This document shows positions 42,498 to 51,421 of a stretch of DNA of 64,000 bases, in pieces. A model generated the notes under the pieces. The model was not told the DNA's origin, did no database searches, and saw only the letters and a list, made by a program, of their open reading frames with translations. Source of the DNA: a virus. The stretch covers positions 124,001-188,000 of IMG/VR virus record IMGVR_UViG_3300021197_001787. One strand, 5' to 3'. The position numbers and the translations under genes were made by a program. Each line of letters opens with the position of its first letter. Positions within the stretch are counted from its first letter, which is position 1.

Positions 42498-42981
42498 CAA
42501 ATAAACCCTTTCTTGCTCTTCTACAACGAGCAGCAATCTCAAACTCTTTACCAGCTTGGCCGAATAAGAGCTTTGGCTCTGCTAAAGTAACAATTTCATA
42601 GTAATAATCGCCGTACAAAACAAAGTCCCCTTCTCTTACATAGAGGTCTTGGTCTTCTTCAAGGCGTCTTTTATGAAAATGTACCATGATTTCCCAGGAT
42701 TTGTCAATTCCAGCACTTTCCATGTAGTCAGTGGAATAATCAGTGAATTCAATTAAAGCGTAAACGCGTATAGGAGGCAGATAGGTTTTTTTAATCGCCT
42801 CACCATAGAGTTCGTTAAACTTTGTAGCTCGAAGATCAATCGAGTAATATAAGATCTGTTGACCTATGACCTTCTCAACAAGCTCATCATTAACTTGTTT
42901 AACAAGATCTCGCTCTTTCTTACCTAAAAAGAGAGGCGGAGGTGGTGCCGCGGGCTTTGACCATTTGCTATCGTCTGACAT
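42487..42981 (-). CDS. Neck / head-tail connector protein (gp14-like position)
   Basis: 164 aa. GKKERDLVKQVNDELVEKVI and QQILYYSIDLRATKFNELYG begin a mixed fold that continues PIRVYALIEFTD and VREGDFVLYGDYYYEIV. This is the common neck protein between the gp13-like and gp15-like genes of marine myoviruses. Named by order as well as pattern. Confidence 0.65.
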   Translation of the reverse strand: MSDDSKWSKPAAPPPPLFLGKKERDLVKQVNDELVEKVIGQQILYYSIDLRATKFNELYGEAIKKTYLPPIRVYALIEFTDYSTDYMESAGIDKSWEIMVHFHKRRLEEDQDLYVREGDFVLYGDYYYEIVTLAEPKLLFGQAGKEFEIAARCRRARKGLFDAS

Positions 42982-42991
42982 CTACTCTCTC

Positions 42992-44269
42992 CTATCCTAC
43001 AAAAATGGGCAATGGCGAACGCCTTAAGGTTTCCTCTGCAGCGGTGCTCTTTTCTTGGTCTTTCTTGGCCAATTCTGGGTATTCTACTTCTTTGAGGAGT
43101 TCTGTCAGCTTGTCGCGGAGATTCTGTTGTTCTTCTTTTGCTTGACTAAGCAATTCAGAGTGGTTTAATGTAACGCTGTCACCCGGAATTGGCAATGTTT
43201 GGAACTTGCCACGGATCTGCCCTAACATCTCTTTAGAAAGAGCAAGTGCATATTTTCTAATCCATTGCTTGCCAATGGCATTAATGTTTTCGTAAGGTAT
43301 ATTATCAAAGGGTAGCGTATTTAGGTTGTTAATACCTTCAATACCCGTGTCAGTATCGCCCTCTTCTTCAAAGATATTTGATTTAATCCTAAATCTAAAC
43401 CAAATACGATCAAGGTAGCCAGCAAAGTTATCAGCTCCGCGAGGGGCCGGATATAATCTCAATTTGTTGTTGATAAGCTCATAAGAGTAGTGCGAGGTTC
43501 TTGTGTAAAGCGAGTCTTCATACATAATTGCTTGCAACTTGTTCTGCCACGTTGGTATAACTTCAAAAGTTGAATCATCGGCATATTGACCATAAGTTGA
43601 ATAATTACCCACCACGCCAACACCGCCATAATACCCATAGAATCTCCACATTGCAATTGGCGAACGATAAAAGACTTTATCAATAATAATTCGTTTATCT
43701 GTAACTTTACCAGCATAATCAATGGCGTCACCATTATCATTGACACCAGAAGCTGAAGAACTAGAAATAATTGTTTGTAAATCGTAGTCTTGTTGATTTT
43801 TTGTAGTTGTGAAGGATGCCGAGTAGATACTTGTAGTACCACCAACTCCTGCCATCGTAGACATTCCGTCCGCTATCTTGTTTGTATAGTTAGCCTCAAA
43901 CCTAGGAAATCTTAAGCTAGCGCTAAGCGGCCCCGACGTAAGATTGCCTTTGTGGTTAAAGGTACCAGTAACATTACCAAGAGCATCTGATAATACATTC
44001 TTACCTTGGTGCAGATTGAAAATGTACGAATATTCCAAAACCGCTTCTTCGTACGCCGCATAAACATTGGCGGGGGTAAGCTCAATATCAACGACATCGC
44101 CGCCTAATTTTTTATAAACATAGGCAACTTGGTCAGAAGCGCCACTTAAAAATGCAACTGAACCCGTGTAAATTCCAAATGGTAACGAGTTGGAAACAGA
44201 GCCGGCCGAACCGGTTGATGTCAGTACTATAGCACTTGTTTCTGATTTTGGGCTTAGGTTTCTTGGCAC
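42992..44269 (-). CDS. Neck / head completion protein (gp13-like position)
   Basis: 425 aa from a GTG at 44269 with GGAGGG 7 bases before it. LTPANVYAAYEEAVLEYSYI begins a helical connector domain of the kind found in head-completion proteins. The Ser/Gly-rich middle is variable, and VFYRSPIAMWRFYGYYGG, YELINNKLRLYPAPRG and ALALSKEMLGQIRGKFQTLP follow. The last part is a long Glu/Lys helix. It probably binds the portal to the tail. Confidence 0.68.
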   Translation of the reverse strand: MPRNLSPKSETSAIVLTSTGSAGSVSNSLPFGIYTGSVAFLSGASDQVAYVYKKLGGDVVDIELTPANVYAAYEEAVLEYSYIFNLHQGKNVLSDALGNVTGTFNHKGNLTSGPLSASLRFPRFEANYTNKIADGMSTMAGVGGTTSIYSASFTTTKNQQDYDLQTIISSSSASGVNDNGDAIDYAGKVTDKRIIIDKVFYRSPIAMWRFYGYYGGVGVVGNYSTYGQYADDSTFEVIPTWQNKLQAIMYEDSLYTRTSHYSYELINNKLRLYPAPRGADNFAGYLDRIWFRFRIKSNIFEEEGDTDTGIEGINNLNTLPFDNIPYENINAIGKQWIRKYALALSKEMLGQIRGKFQTLPIPGDSVTLNHSELLSQAKEEQQNLRDKLTELLKEVEYPELAKKDQEKSTAAEETLRRSPLPIFVG

Positions 44270-44289
44270 GCACAGACCCTCCTACTAGG

Positions 44290-44297
44290 TAAATAGT
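44290..44297 (-). promoter_or_regulatory. Candidate late promoter motif (neck genes)
   Basis: AACTATTTAC, minus direction, 21 bases before the gp13-like start. Confidence 0.6.
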
Positions 44298-44333
44298 TGA
44301 TCATAACCAAAGATAAACACTTATATAAGATAT

Positions 44334-44663
44334 TTACGAAGTCTTCTTAGTTGTTTTCTTTTTTGCAGTCTTACTTGGCGCTGCAGCTTTTTTTACTGGC
44401 GCCTTTTTCGCGGGTGTGGCTTTCAAAGTCGGGGCCGCGGCGACTTTTGGCTTTTCAACTGTTTTTGGTGCTACTTTCGGAGCTGGTTCTTCTGAAACCT
44501 TAGCAGTTTCTACAACTGGCTTGTTAACTGTTGGAGTATCCTCAACCTTGGCTTTAACTGTTTCAGCTATTGGAGTTTTTGTGATTTCCTCTTCTGCTTT
44601 GACAATTGCTTCGCGACGAGCTTTAGCTCTATTTTTAAACATCAATCTTTTACGTGGGTTCAT
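44334..44663 (-). CDS. Basic Lys/Ala/Pro-rich protein, histone H1-like tail (109 aa)
   Basis: Starts MNPRKRLMFKNRAKARREAI; then an acidic-basic middle (AKVSEEPAPKVAPKTVEKP) and a C-terminal tail of AKKA/KKT motifs (TPAKKAPVKKAAAPSKTAKK) like the tails of eukaryotic H1 or bacterial Hc1/AlgP-type proteins. It should bind DNA without sequence preference. Late motif upstream and location between capsid and neck genes suggest a protein packaged with, or condensing, phage DNA. No fold is predicted in the tail. Confidence 0.65.
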   Translation of the reverse strand: MNPRKRLMFKNRAKARREAIVKAEEEITKTPIAETVKAKVEDTPTVNKPVVETAKVSEEPAPKVAPKTVEKPKVAAAPTLKATPAKKAPVKKAAAPSKTAKKKTTKKTS

Positions 44664-44694
44664 AACATTTCCTTTTCTTTAAAACCTGTGCTAA

Positions 44695-44702
44695 TAAATA
44701 GT
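44695..44702 (-). promoter_or_regulatory. Candidate late promoter motif (basic protein)
   Basis: GACTATTTATTA, minus direction, 32 bases before the start of the basic protein. Confidence 0.6.
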
Positions 44703-44768
44703 CAGGAATTACCAAAAAAGAAAATCTGGAAAAATAGGCGCCGAAATTTTTTGGCGGATCAGCGTTTT

Positions 44769-44804
44769 TAAAAAACAAAACCCCCCTACCAAAAGATAGG
44801 GGGG
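44769..44804 (-). terminator. Strong terminator after the 206-aa head protein
   Basis: CCCCCCTA-TCTTTTGG-TAGGGGGG followed by TTTTGTTTTTT, minus direction. Confidence 0.9.
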
Positions 44805-44829
44805 TTGAAAGCATATAAGCTGATGTGGA

Positions 44830-45450
44830 TTAGTATCCCCACAACTCAATCAAGTACTTACCTGTACCGTAAGTACCGGCGTCATTACCGCCGGACGAAA
44901 CAAGATACAGATACGCATTTGCAGCAGGAACCGTAGACATGCCAGCAACATTGAAGTTGTTAGCACTCAGTGTGCCGATCCAATTCTGACCTGCTTCCAG
45001 GAGCGAAACGCCGCCTGTAAGCGAAGCCGCGGCTGAGCCGGCAGCGGACGTAGCGGCCGTACCACTGAAAAAATCAATGTCTGGCTCGCCAGTTGTTGGC
45101 GTCTCAAGACAAGTAACACGACCAGCCATGATAGTGCCGTTAACAGCAGCAGTGATTTGGCCAAAATGTGCATTGGCATCCGTTCCGTTACCAATAAGCT
45201 TATCAGCGGATCCCGCGGACTCCAAGCCAGCTAAGTCAATCACAATTTGTGTGTGAAAAACATTTCCAACTTTAACAACTGAATGTCGTACGGCCGTGGA
45301 CACTGTAGTGATACCACTTCCTGCTTCCATTTGCGCAGTTGTGTTAATACCACCTACATCAATAGTTGTAGCTGTAGACAACTTCAATTCTCTTTTTAAA
45401 TTTTCTATTAGAGCTTGGATTCTCGCCAAGCCTATTCTTTTACTTCCCAT
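44830..45450 (-). CDS. Capsid-associated structural protein (206 aa)
   Basis: Starts MGSKRIGLARIQALIENLKR, a leader helix seen on several marine phage virion proteins next to the capsid gene. The rest is Gly/Ala/Thr/Ser-rich beta structure (ADKLIGNGTDANAHFGQITA) ending YGTGKYLIELWGY. A decoration or head-fibre protein is plausible. It is a single-gene unit with a strong terminator behind it and a weak late-motif match (GACTACTTAT) 61 bases upstream, which suggests high, separate expression. Confidence 0.62.
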   Translation of the reverse strand: MGSKRIGLARIQALIENLKRELKLSTATTIDVGGINTTAQMEAGSGITTVSTAVRHSVVKVGNVFHTQIVIDLAGLESAGSADKLIGNGTDANAHFGQITAAVNGTIMAGRVTCLETPTTGEPDIDFFSGTAATSAAGSAAASLTGGVSLLEAGQNWIGTLSANNFNVAGMSTVPAANAYLYLVSSGGNDAGTYGTGKYLIELWGY

Positions 45451-45510
45451 GTTTAAAACCCTCCATTTATAATCATGTCAAAAACATTATGGTAAACCTT
45501 TCGGTTCGCC

Positions 45511-45520
45511 TATAAGTAGT
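45511..45520 (-). promoter_or_regulatory. Variant late promoter motif (ACTACTTATA)
   Basis: One-base variant of ACTATTTATA, minus direction, 61 bases before the 206-aa gene and just after the capsid terminator. Confidence 0.45.
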
Positions 45521-45528
45521 CTCAACAT

Positions 45529-45562
45529 AAAAGAAGGCCCCCACCTTTCTCAAGGTGGGGGC
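45529..45562 (-). terminator. Strong terminator after the major capsid gene
   Basis: GCCCCCACCTT-GAGA-AAGGTGGGGGC followed by CTTCTTTT, minus direction. Confidence 0.9.
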
Positions 45563-45618
45563 ATTCTGTGTTGTGTTACTCTTGGTTTTACACCAGATAT
45601 AAGCTAAAAGCTTATATA

Positions 45619-47538
45619 TCAGCCTCCAGACTCACCCAACAATCCGCGACAAATCACGAGTCCGTACATATCTGGACGAACCATCTTCTTCGCATAACGA
45701 GTCATCACGCCCTTGCGAGGCACGAAGTCTTCTGGTCCGAAGATTGTAGGTGTGGTTTGCAGTGGCACGTATGGTGCGTACACGTATCCGCTTTCAAGGA
45801 AAGAAGATCCGCGACGGCCGACGAGGACCACGTTGCGGAGGAAGTAAGGATCAACGATAACGTCGAACTTCTTGCTCAGCGAACCAACATTAACAGCACC
45901 AATCGTACCAGTCTCTGCATCAGCGGTAACATTGGCACGGAATCCAGCAGTGAACTCAAGGATGTTAGCAACTTCAGGTCCTACGACTACGAAGTTAGCT
46001 CCACCACGCAGAGTCTTGCGATGGATTTGTGCAGAGACATCGTTGATAGTTTCAACAAGGGTCTCGTACCACTCAGATACAGTACCAGTGAAATCAGGAG
46101 CAGCAGAGCTAGCGCCGACTTCAACACCGTTGGTCTTGTCTAAGAAAAGACCGGGTGAGCGCGACCAGTAATAGGTTGCAGCGGTTGCACCATTCACAAG
46201 GTCAGCAACGATCTCGCGATCAATCTCAAGAGCAATTTGCTCAGAGAGAATGCTGGTCAACTCAACCTCTGCATCAAGGTTGTGGTAGGCGTTAAGGTCT
46301 TGACCTAACTCCGGAGTCCACTTAGCCTTGAGCTTCTTCGTTTGAGCGGTAACAGCAATGCTGTCGACCTTAATGTCGATCTCAGGAATGTCTGCTTGAC
46401 CTTCAAGTCCCCAAACAGTCTGACCTTGAATAGAGCCGATTGCGTTATCGCCGTTGGCAAAGTCATCAGTTTGTGGGAACTCCCAAGTACAAGAGGCAGT
46501 CATAGCAAAACCAGCTAATTGAGCACCACCAGCATCAGTACCAGAGCCGACACCGAGAGTGGTTCTAATTTCATCAGGTCTCGATGCTGCAATAACACCG
46601 GGTGCCGATGCGGTTGTACCAACGAATGTCAGAAGCATCATGTCAGCCGCGGTTGTAGAGTCCAAGGCAAGTCCAAGCTGATCAGCAATTCCAGCTGGAA
46701 CAGGACGAGTCAAACGACGCACCAAACGAGCACCGGGACCAACAAGACGAAGGCCGCCACCTGCAACCATGAGTTCAGCATTAACACCAGCCGTCGCCGA
46801 CGATGTAATTGCAGACAAGTTTTCTTGATCAAGCTGATCAAGAGCAGATGCCGAAATAGCAATAACACTGTACGCATGGGTAGCGAGTGCTCTCGTTGTT
46901 TTAGTAAGAGCCAGAAGGTCTGGATCGTACTCAATGAGCTTACGGTCAAGGTTAGTCATGCTATCATGGATAGCAGCACCAGTAACGAAAACAGCCGCGA
47001 CGGACGCGTCCGAGCCACTTGGAGAACCATACGAGTAGCCGCGTGCTGATGCACGAGGACCGCTAAGGTCACCACCACGGACGTCAACCAAGTCAACACC
47101 ACCGGTGATTTGAGCACCAACTCGATCAGTACCGTAGATGGATTGTCCAGCAACGTTACCAAGCTTACCAGCTTGAGTGGAATCTCCACCAAGATCTCCC
47201 GAGAAAGTAAAGTCCAGGAAGAAAATGAGTCCGCTTGGGAGGCTCATAGGTTGTACAGAAACAAGATCGTTTGCGATCAAGCCTGCGAAAACACGACGAA
47301 CAATGGGGAATGCGACAGCAGCAAAGCCCTGTACATCACCTGCGTTCATAGCGGTTGCTTCACGAAGAAGCTCCTTAGCTTGGTTCTCAAGAAGACGAGC
47401 CATGCCATTACGGCTTTTGTCGTCCTCAAGTCCTTCTAAGAGTCCGGTCTTTTCCCACTTTGACAGTAGGGCGTGACCTTCAGCACGCATATCACGATTA
47501 ACCATACCTTCGGTTAATCTTTCAATAATACCAGCCAT
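45619..47538 (-). CDS. Major capsid protein (gp23-like, HK97 fold)
   Basis: 639 aa. The first 60 residues (ERLTEGMVNRDMRAEGHALL) would be the part removed by the gp21 protease; LLENQAKELLREAT offers cleavage-type sites. Core signatures: PIVRRVFAGLIANDLVSVQP, MSLPSGLIFFLDF, AKWTPELGQDLNAYHNLDAE and VELTSILSEQIALEIDREIV, as in T4 gp23. An insertion near residues 120-200 (Gly/Ser-rich) is probably the surface domain. It follows the scaffold gene by 21 bases and is cut off by a strong terminator, giving a scaffold-capsid transcript. Confidence 0.95.
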   Translation of the reverse strand: MAGIIERLTEGMVNRDMRAEGHALLSKWEKTGLLEGLEDDKSRNGMARLLENQAKELLREATAMNAGDVQGFAAVAFPIVRRVFAGLIANDLVSVQPMSLPSGLIFFLDFTFSGDLGGDSTQAGKLGNVAGQSIYGTDRVGAQITGGVDLVDVRGGDLSGPRASARGYSYGSPSGSDASVAAVFVTGAAIHDSMTNLDRKLIEYDPDLLALTKTTRALATHAYSVIAISASALDQLDQENLSAITSSATAGVNAELMVAGGGLRLVGPGARLVRRLTRPVPAGIADQLGLALDSTTAADMMLLTFVGTTASAPGVIAASRPDEIRTTLGVGSGTDAGGAQLAGFAMTASCTWEFPQTDDFANGDNAIGSIQGQTVWGLEGQADIPEIDIKVDSIAVTAQTKKLKAKWTPELGQDLNAYHNLDAEVELTSILSEQIALEIDREIVADLVNGATAATYYWSRSPGLFLDKTNGVEVGASSAAPDFTGTVSEWYETLVETINDVSAQIHRKTLRGGANFVVVGPEVANILEFTAGFRANVTADAETGTIGAVNVGSLSKKFDVIVDPYFLRNVVLVGRRGSSFLESGYVYAPYVPLQTTPTIFGPEDFVPRKGVMTRYAKKMVRPDMYGLVICRGLLGESGG

Positions 47539-47559
47539 TTTTAATATCTCCTTATAATT

Positions 47560-48939
47560 TTAATTAATACCTGCTAGTTTCTTCATTCTATCAGCAATAG
47601 GGTCGGCTTTTTTAGCCTCACTATAGTTGCTAGCACGAAGAATGGAAGAACGACGGTTGATAGTTTCGCTCAGTGATTGCGGACCACGTTTAGGTGTGGA
47701 CTCCACTGTGCTTTGAAGTGTTTCAAATATTGTCTTTGCTTCCGGAACAGAACCAGCTTTAGAAATCGCTTCGGCAACTTTTTGTTTTTGCCGCTCATTT
47801 AGGGAGGTATTTCTCAACACACGGTTCGTGTATAACAAACGAGCATTAGAAAGATTAACGTCAGTGACGCTTTCTTTTAATTGCTCAACTACGTTTTCGT
47901 AGTTTTGAAGTTTCTCTTTGAGTTGGTTATTTTCAAAAACCAATTCTTCTTGAGCTTGTTTCAAATCTTCTAACTCAGTCTGGGGATCGGTGTCCGTTCT
48001 ATCGGCCATTCCACGACCCAAGTGAGTCTTTTGTTCTAATCCTGTAGATCTACGCGATGCGAGTTCTTTTTCCATCTCGTATTTTTTGTCTTCGGCGCGC
48101 CGGCCGGCCCAACCTGAAAGGTCAGCACCCATGTCTACAGTAAGCCTTTCCATGACGGCATCAACGAGAGCGTCTGCATCTAATTCTTCTTGCATATCGT
48201 CGTCGTCTTCTTTTCTATTACCAGCACAATGGCTCTCGTCTAATTCGTCTTGTACATCGTCGGGCAAGAAATCGCCCTTGTTTAATTTATCTGGTGGAGC
48301 AGTTTTTGCGGCCGTTTCTTTTTCTTCAGGTGTCTTAGGTTCATCGTCAGCTTCATCAAGTGAAATCTTTTCCATAATAGCATCAACAAGAGAGTCCATG
48401 TCGAATTCTTCATCTAATTCTTTCTCCGCTTCAGTGTTGGCTTGGAGTGTGGCTGCTTCTTCGCCGGCCGGATCTCCTTTCTCATCAGTTACGCCGGCTG
48501 AATAATCAACCTCGGCGCCTTTGTCCGCTTCATCACCACTATCATCCTCGGTGAGTTCAATTTCTTCGTCCTCTTCAAGGGTATCTTCGTCTAACTCTTC
48601 TTCTAATCTCTGGAGTGTCTCGGCCAATTCGTCAAAGTTAATTTTAATCTTGGTCTCTTGGCCTTCGTCGTCACAAGCACAAAGCTCTTCACCCTCTGCA
48701 GCACCCAGTGGTACGTCCTCAGCAGCATCGCCACCAGCGGCAGGCGCAGGAGCAGCGCCCATTGGGTCCATGCCAGCAGCGGGTGCACCAAGGCCTAATT
48801 CATCTTGCTCAAGAATTTTGTTTAAGGTTTCTTTGACCTCGGTTGAATATTTATCAACAATTGTAGCCTCGGCATTTTTCAAGGCTGCCTCCTTAAGTGC
48901 CTTAGCATCGACGAATGCTTGCTCAAGTAAAGATGACAT
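47560..48939 (-). CDS. Prohead core scaffold protein (gp22-like)
   Basis: 459 aa, highly acidic. Helical start (LLEQAFVDAKALKEAALKNA), Ala/Gly/Pro-rich linker, long Glu/Asp-rich region, two related segments (LVDAIMEKISLD and LVDAVMERLTVD), then a coiled coil (EELVFENNQLKEKLQNYENV) and a C-terminal RMKKLAGIN. Size, acidity, coiled coil and position just before the capsid gene match the T4 core protein gp22, which fills the prohead and is then degraded. The KLAGIN end recurs in the 654-aa head protein. Confidence 0.82.
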   Translation of the reverse strand: MSSLLEQAFVDAKALKEAALKNAEATIVDKYSTEVKETLNKILEQDELGLGAPAAGMDPMGAAPAPAAGGDAAEDVPLGAAEGEELCACDDEGQETKIKINFDELAETLQRLEEELDEDTLEEDEEIELTEDDSGDEADKGAEVDYSAGVTDEKGDPAGEEAATLQANTEAEKELDEEFDMDSLVDAIMEKISLDEADDEPKTPEEKETAAKTAPPDKLNKGDFLPDDVQDELDESHCAGNRKEDDDDMQEELDADALVDAVMERLTVDMGADLSGWAGRRAEDKKYEMEKELASRRSTGLEQKTHLGRGMADRTDTDPQTELEDLKQAQEELVFENNQLKEKLQNYENVVEQLKESVTDVNLSNARLLYTNRVLRNTSLNERQKQKVAEAISKAGSVPEAKTIFETLQSTVESTPKRGPQSLSETINRRSSILRASNYSEAKKADPIADRMKKLAGIN

Positions 48940-48970
48940 GTAATAACTCCTATAAAACAGTATTTCACTG

Positions 48971-48978
48971 TAAATAGT
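48971..48978 (-). promoter_or_regulatory. Candidate late promoter motif (scaffold-capsid)
   Basis: ACACTATTTACA, minus direction, 32 bases before the scaffold start. Confidence 0.65.
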
Positions 48979-49014
48979 GTGCTATGTTTGCAAAAACCAT
49001 TTTTAATAACTTTA

Positions 49015-51327
49015 TCAGGATGCGTTATAGTAGTCCAGTATTGCCCATTGGTATCCAGCAGGGCCGTTATAGCCCATGACTGTCATAGAATCGCCTGTTT
49101 CTAAAACTTTATTTGCGGCTTGATCAATAAGCTGATTTGAAGGACCGGAGCCAGTGACAGTGATGTTAGCAGAGCCAACACATTTGACTGTTATTGTTAC
49201 GCCATTTAACGTATCGGATAATAATGGTAAGTAAGCATTATGAGGCGACGTTAAATTATAGATCGCTACTCTGTCTGTCGCTCCGGAGATGTAGGTATCA
49301 GCAGAAGTTGTTTTTACAACGTAGTTGTGCTGTATGGCGCCGCTGAGATATGCACCTCTGGCGACAAATAGGTCTCCGACACCAGTTAGTGAGAGTGCAG
49401 GGTTAGTACTATCGCTTTTGACACTTATTAGAGTTTCGGCGTCAGAACCACTGACGTTCAATATACCGCCCAAATGAGCACCACCAACAAGCACTTGACC
49501 GGAGCCTGTTACGCCGAAACAAGTCCTCATTCCATCCGACTCAGCCGCCTGCATAAAGGCTAGCACTTTGTTACTTGTGTCTGAAGGTCTTATAAATAAC
49601 ATTCCATCTTGTGGGCCGGTACCTCCCTTGTCTCCAATCGCTAATCGCGGGGATGAGCCTGTGATGTGTACTCCACCTGAACCCGTAATCTCGCCAGATA
49701 CAGATGCATCACCAACTACAGTCAGTGTGTGTGTCGGTACGTCAATATTAATACCAACTTTATCACCGGAGCCATCAACCATAAGCATATGAGTATTGTT
49801 GTTACTTTCTACACGAAAATCAATGAGAGAATCAGAGCCTTGGTTCACAACAACTTCTGGCACAGCCCCATCAATTCTGAATCCTTCTTTCATCGTGCCA
49901 GCATCATTTGTTTTAAACACGATGTGTTTGTTCGTACTATTATTCTGTATCAAAATATTATCAGAACTATTAACTCCAAATTCTGCTAAATCTTCACCAG
50001 CGCTGCTACTAAAATGTAAAGTTGGAGTTGTTTCTTGAATTGTTAAGTTACCAGAAAGATGCAATTTACTATTTGGTGCTGAACCTGTTATACCTATACC
50101 AACATTGCCAGAATTATTAATTACCATGTGTTGTACGGGTGCGGAGGTTCCCGTCAAAGTTGTCCAGAATGACATCCGCGTTGGATACGATTCATTGTTC
50201 CACTCTGAACCATCTGCTTCAACTCTAATCCGAGAAGAGATATTTAAAACGCTCTCGGCAGCAGACCCCACAAAAACCAGATCTCCAATATCATCACCAT
50301 CAATATAAAATGCTGATGATGTCCGGTGAAGACCCAAGATGGCGCCGCCGGTATTGTTTCCAACTTGAAGCTGAACACCGGGTTCACTGACGTTAATACC
50401 AACTTTACCAAAGCTTGCACCACCGGGCAAAACGGAAAGTGTTGGAACGTGGGCTGAGCCACTTACTCTTATAGATGATGAAACTGAAAGTAACGAACCA
50501 TCAAAAGTAAGATTAGCTTCGCCATTCACCGTTGTCGAGTTAACAGAGGTAATAATTCTATTGTTACCGTTATTCGTGTAGGATGTAATCGCAGGAGATG
50601 AGATACTGTCAGTGATCGCTGTTTTGATTTGACTGTATGTCAAATTCTTAATCGAATCGCTATCACTGGAATCTGCTATGATGAACTCATCGTTATTTGA
50701 TGGGCCGCCGCCTTTGTTTGAAGTTTTAGATGCGTCTACTTGTAAGGTTAAGCCTGTAAAAGCTAAGCCACCGTTTGAAGCTGTCAGAACACGGACACCC
50801 TCAGTGTCAACAGTAATACCTTGGCCACCAGTGACTTGCAATTCAGATCCATGACCAAGGCCAGCTGGATCAATGCTGCTGGATATACCAAGGCCCAAGA
50901 CAATATTTGATGCTGACAATCTGTTGGCCATTCCGTCGTAATTTGTAGCGGCAAGATGATCTGGATTTAGTAAAATACCAGTAATGCCAAGTGCTGAGCC
51001 GGAAAAAGTAGAGCCTGTTATCGGGCCGCTTACAATAAAACTAGTTATGCTAGCAGCGTTGGTAATAGTCACGCCCGCCTCGGCTGTGAGCGTTCCATCG
51101 CCATCGGAAGTTATAACTCGGTCGGCGCCGTCGCCAGCAATCAAAGATTTTAGTGCTCTGACTTCGCCCTCGGCAGTGGTATCCCAAAACGCACTAGCAG
51201 ACACCGTGCTGCTAAATGTCTTTACCCCGCCAACTGTCTGGTTTCTCCAGATATCAACCAAACTCTCAACAGAACCTGTTGATGAATTTGAAAATTCTAC
51301 TCTTCCTTTAATAATATTATAAGCCAT
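49015..51327 (-). CDS. Fibre-type structural protein (770 aa)
   Basis: Begins MAYNIIKGRVEFSNSSTG. Long beta-rich, Gly/Ser/Thr/Asn-rich protein with repeats of the 'GNVGIGITGSAPNSKLHLSG' and 'GKVGINVSEPGVQLQVG' type that are common in phage fibres and head fibres. It ends in a module (NGVTITVKCVGSANITVTGS, then MTVMGYNGPAGYQWAILDYY) that recurs in three neighbours. No peptidase or chaperone domain seen. Its place between prohead protease and scaffold genes allows either tail fibre or capsid fibre. Confidence 0.72.
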   Translation of the reverse strand: MAYNIIKGRVEFSNSSTGSVESLVDIWRNQTVGGVKTFSSTVSASAFWDTTAEGEVRALKSLIAGDGADRVITSDGDGTLTAEAGVTITNAASITSFIVSGPITGSTFSGSALGITGILLNPDHLAATNYDGMANRLSASNIVLGLGISSSIDPAGLGHGSELQVTGGQGITVDTEGVRVLTASNGGLAFTGLTLQVDASKTSNKGGGPSNNDEFIIADSSDSDSIKNLTYSQIKTAITDSISSPAITSYTNNGNNRIITSVNSTTVNGEANLTFDGSLLSVSSSIRVSGSAHVPTLSVLPGGASFGKVGINVSEPGVQLQVGNNTGGAILGLHRTSSAFYIDGDDIGDLVFVGSAAESVLNISSRIRVEADGSEWNNESYPTRMSFWTTLTGTSAPVQHMVINNSGNVGIGITGSAPNSKLHLSGNLTIQETTPTLHFSSSAGEDLAEFGVNSSDNILIQNNSTNKHIVFKTNDAGTMKEGFRIDGAVPEVVVNQGSDSLIDFRVESNNNTHMLMVDGSGDKVGINIDVPTHTLTVVGDASVSGEITGSGGVHITGSSPRLAIGDKGGTGPQDGMLFIRPSDTSNKVLAFMQAAESDGMRTCFGVTGSGQVLVGGAHLGGILNVSGSDAETLISVKSDSTNPALSLTGVGDLFVARGAYLSGAIQHNYVVKTTSADTYISGATDRVAIYNLTSPHNAYLPLLSDTLNGVTITVKCVGSANITVTGSGPSNQLIDQAANKVLETGDSMTVMGYNGPAGYQWAILDYYNAS

Positions 51328-51346
51328 TCTTTTTCCTTCCTCGTAT

Positions 51347-51354
51347 TAAATAGT
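51347..51354 (-). promoter_or_regulatory. Candidate late promoter motif (770-aa fibre protein)
   Basis: GTACTATTTAAT, minus direction, 20 bases before the start and directly after a terminator. Confidence 0.65.
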
Positions 51355-51357
51355 ACG

Positions 51358-51391
51358 AAAAAAAGGATGCCCCCCACAAGGAGGGACATCC
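51358..51391 (-). terminator. Terminator after the 483-aa fibre protein
   Basis: GGATG...CATCC outer stem with a C-rich/G-rich inner stem, followed by seven T, minus direction. Confidence 0.8.
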
Positions 51392-51421
51392 AGAAAAGAA
51401 ATTGTATAAAACAATATCGGC

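Noticed and set aside
48086-48943. Plus-strand Ser-rich open frames opposite the scaffold gene
   Set aside because: Poly-Ser products arise from antisense of Glu/Asp codons; the minus frame has the late motif, ribosome site and coiled coil.
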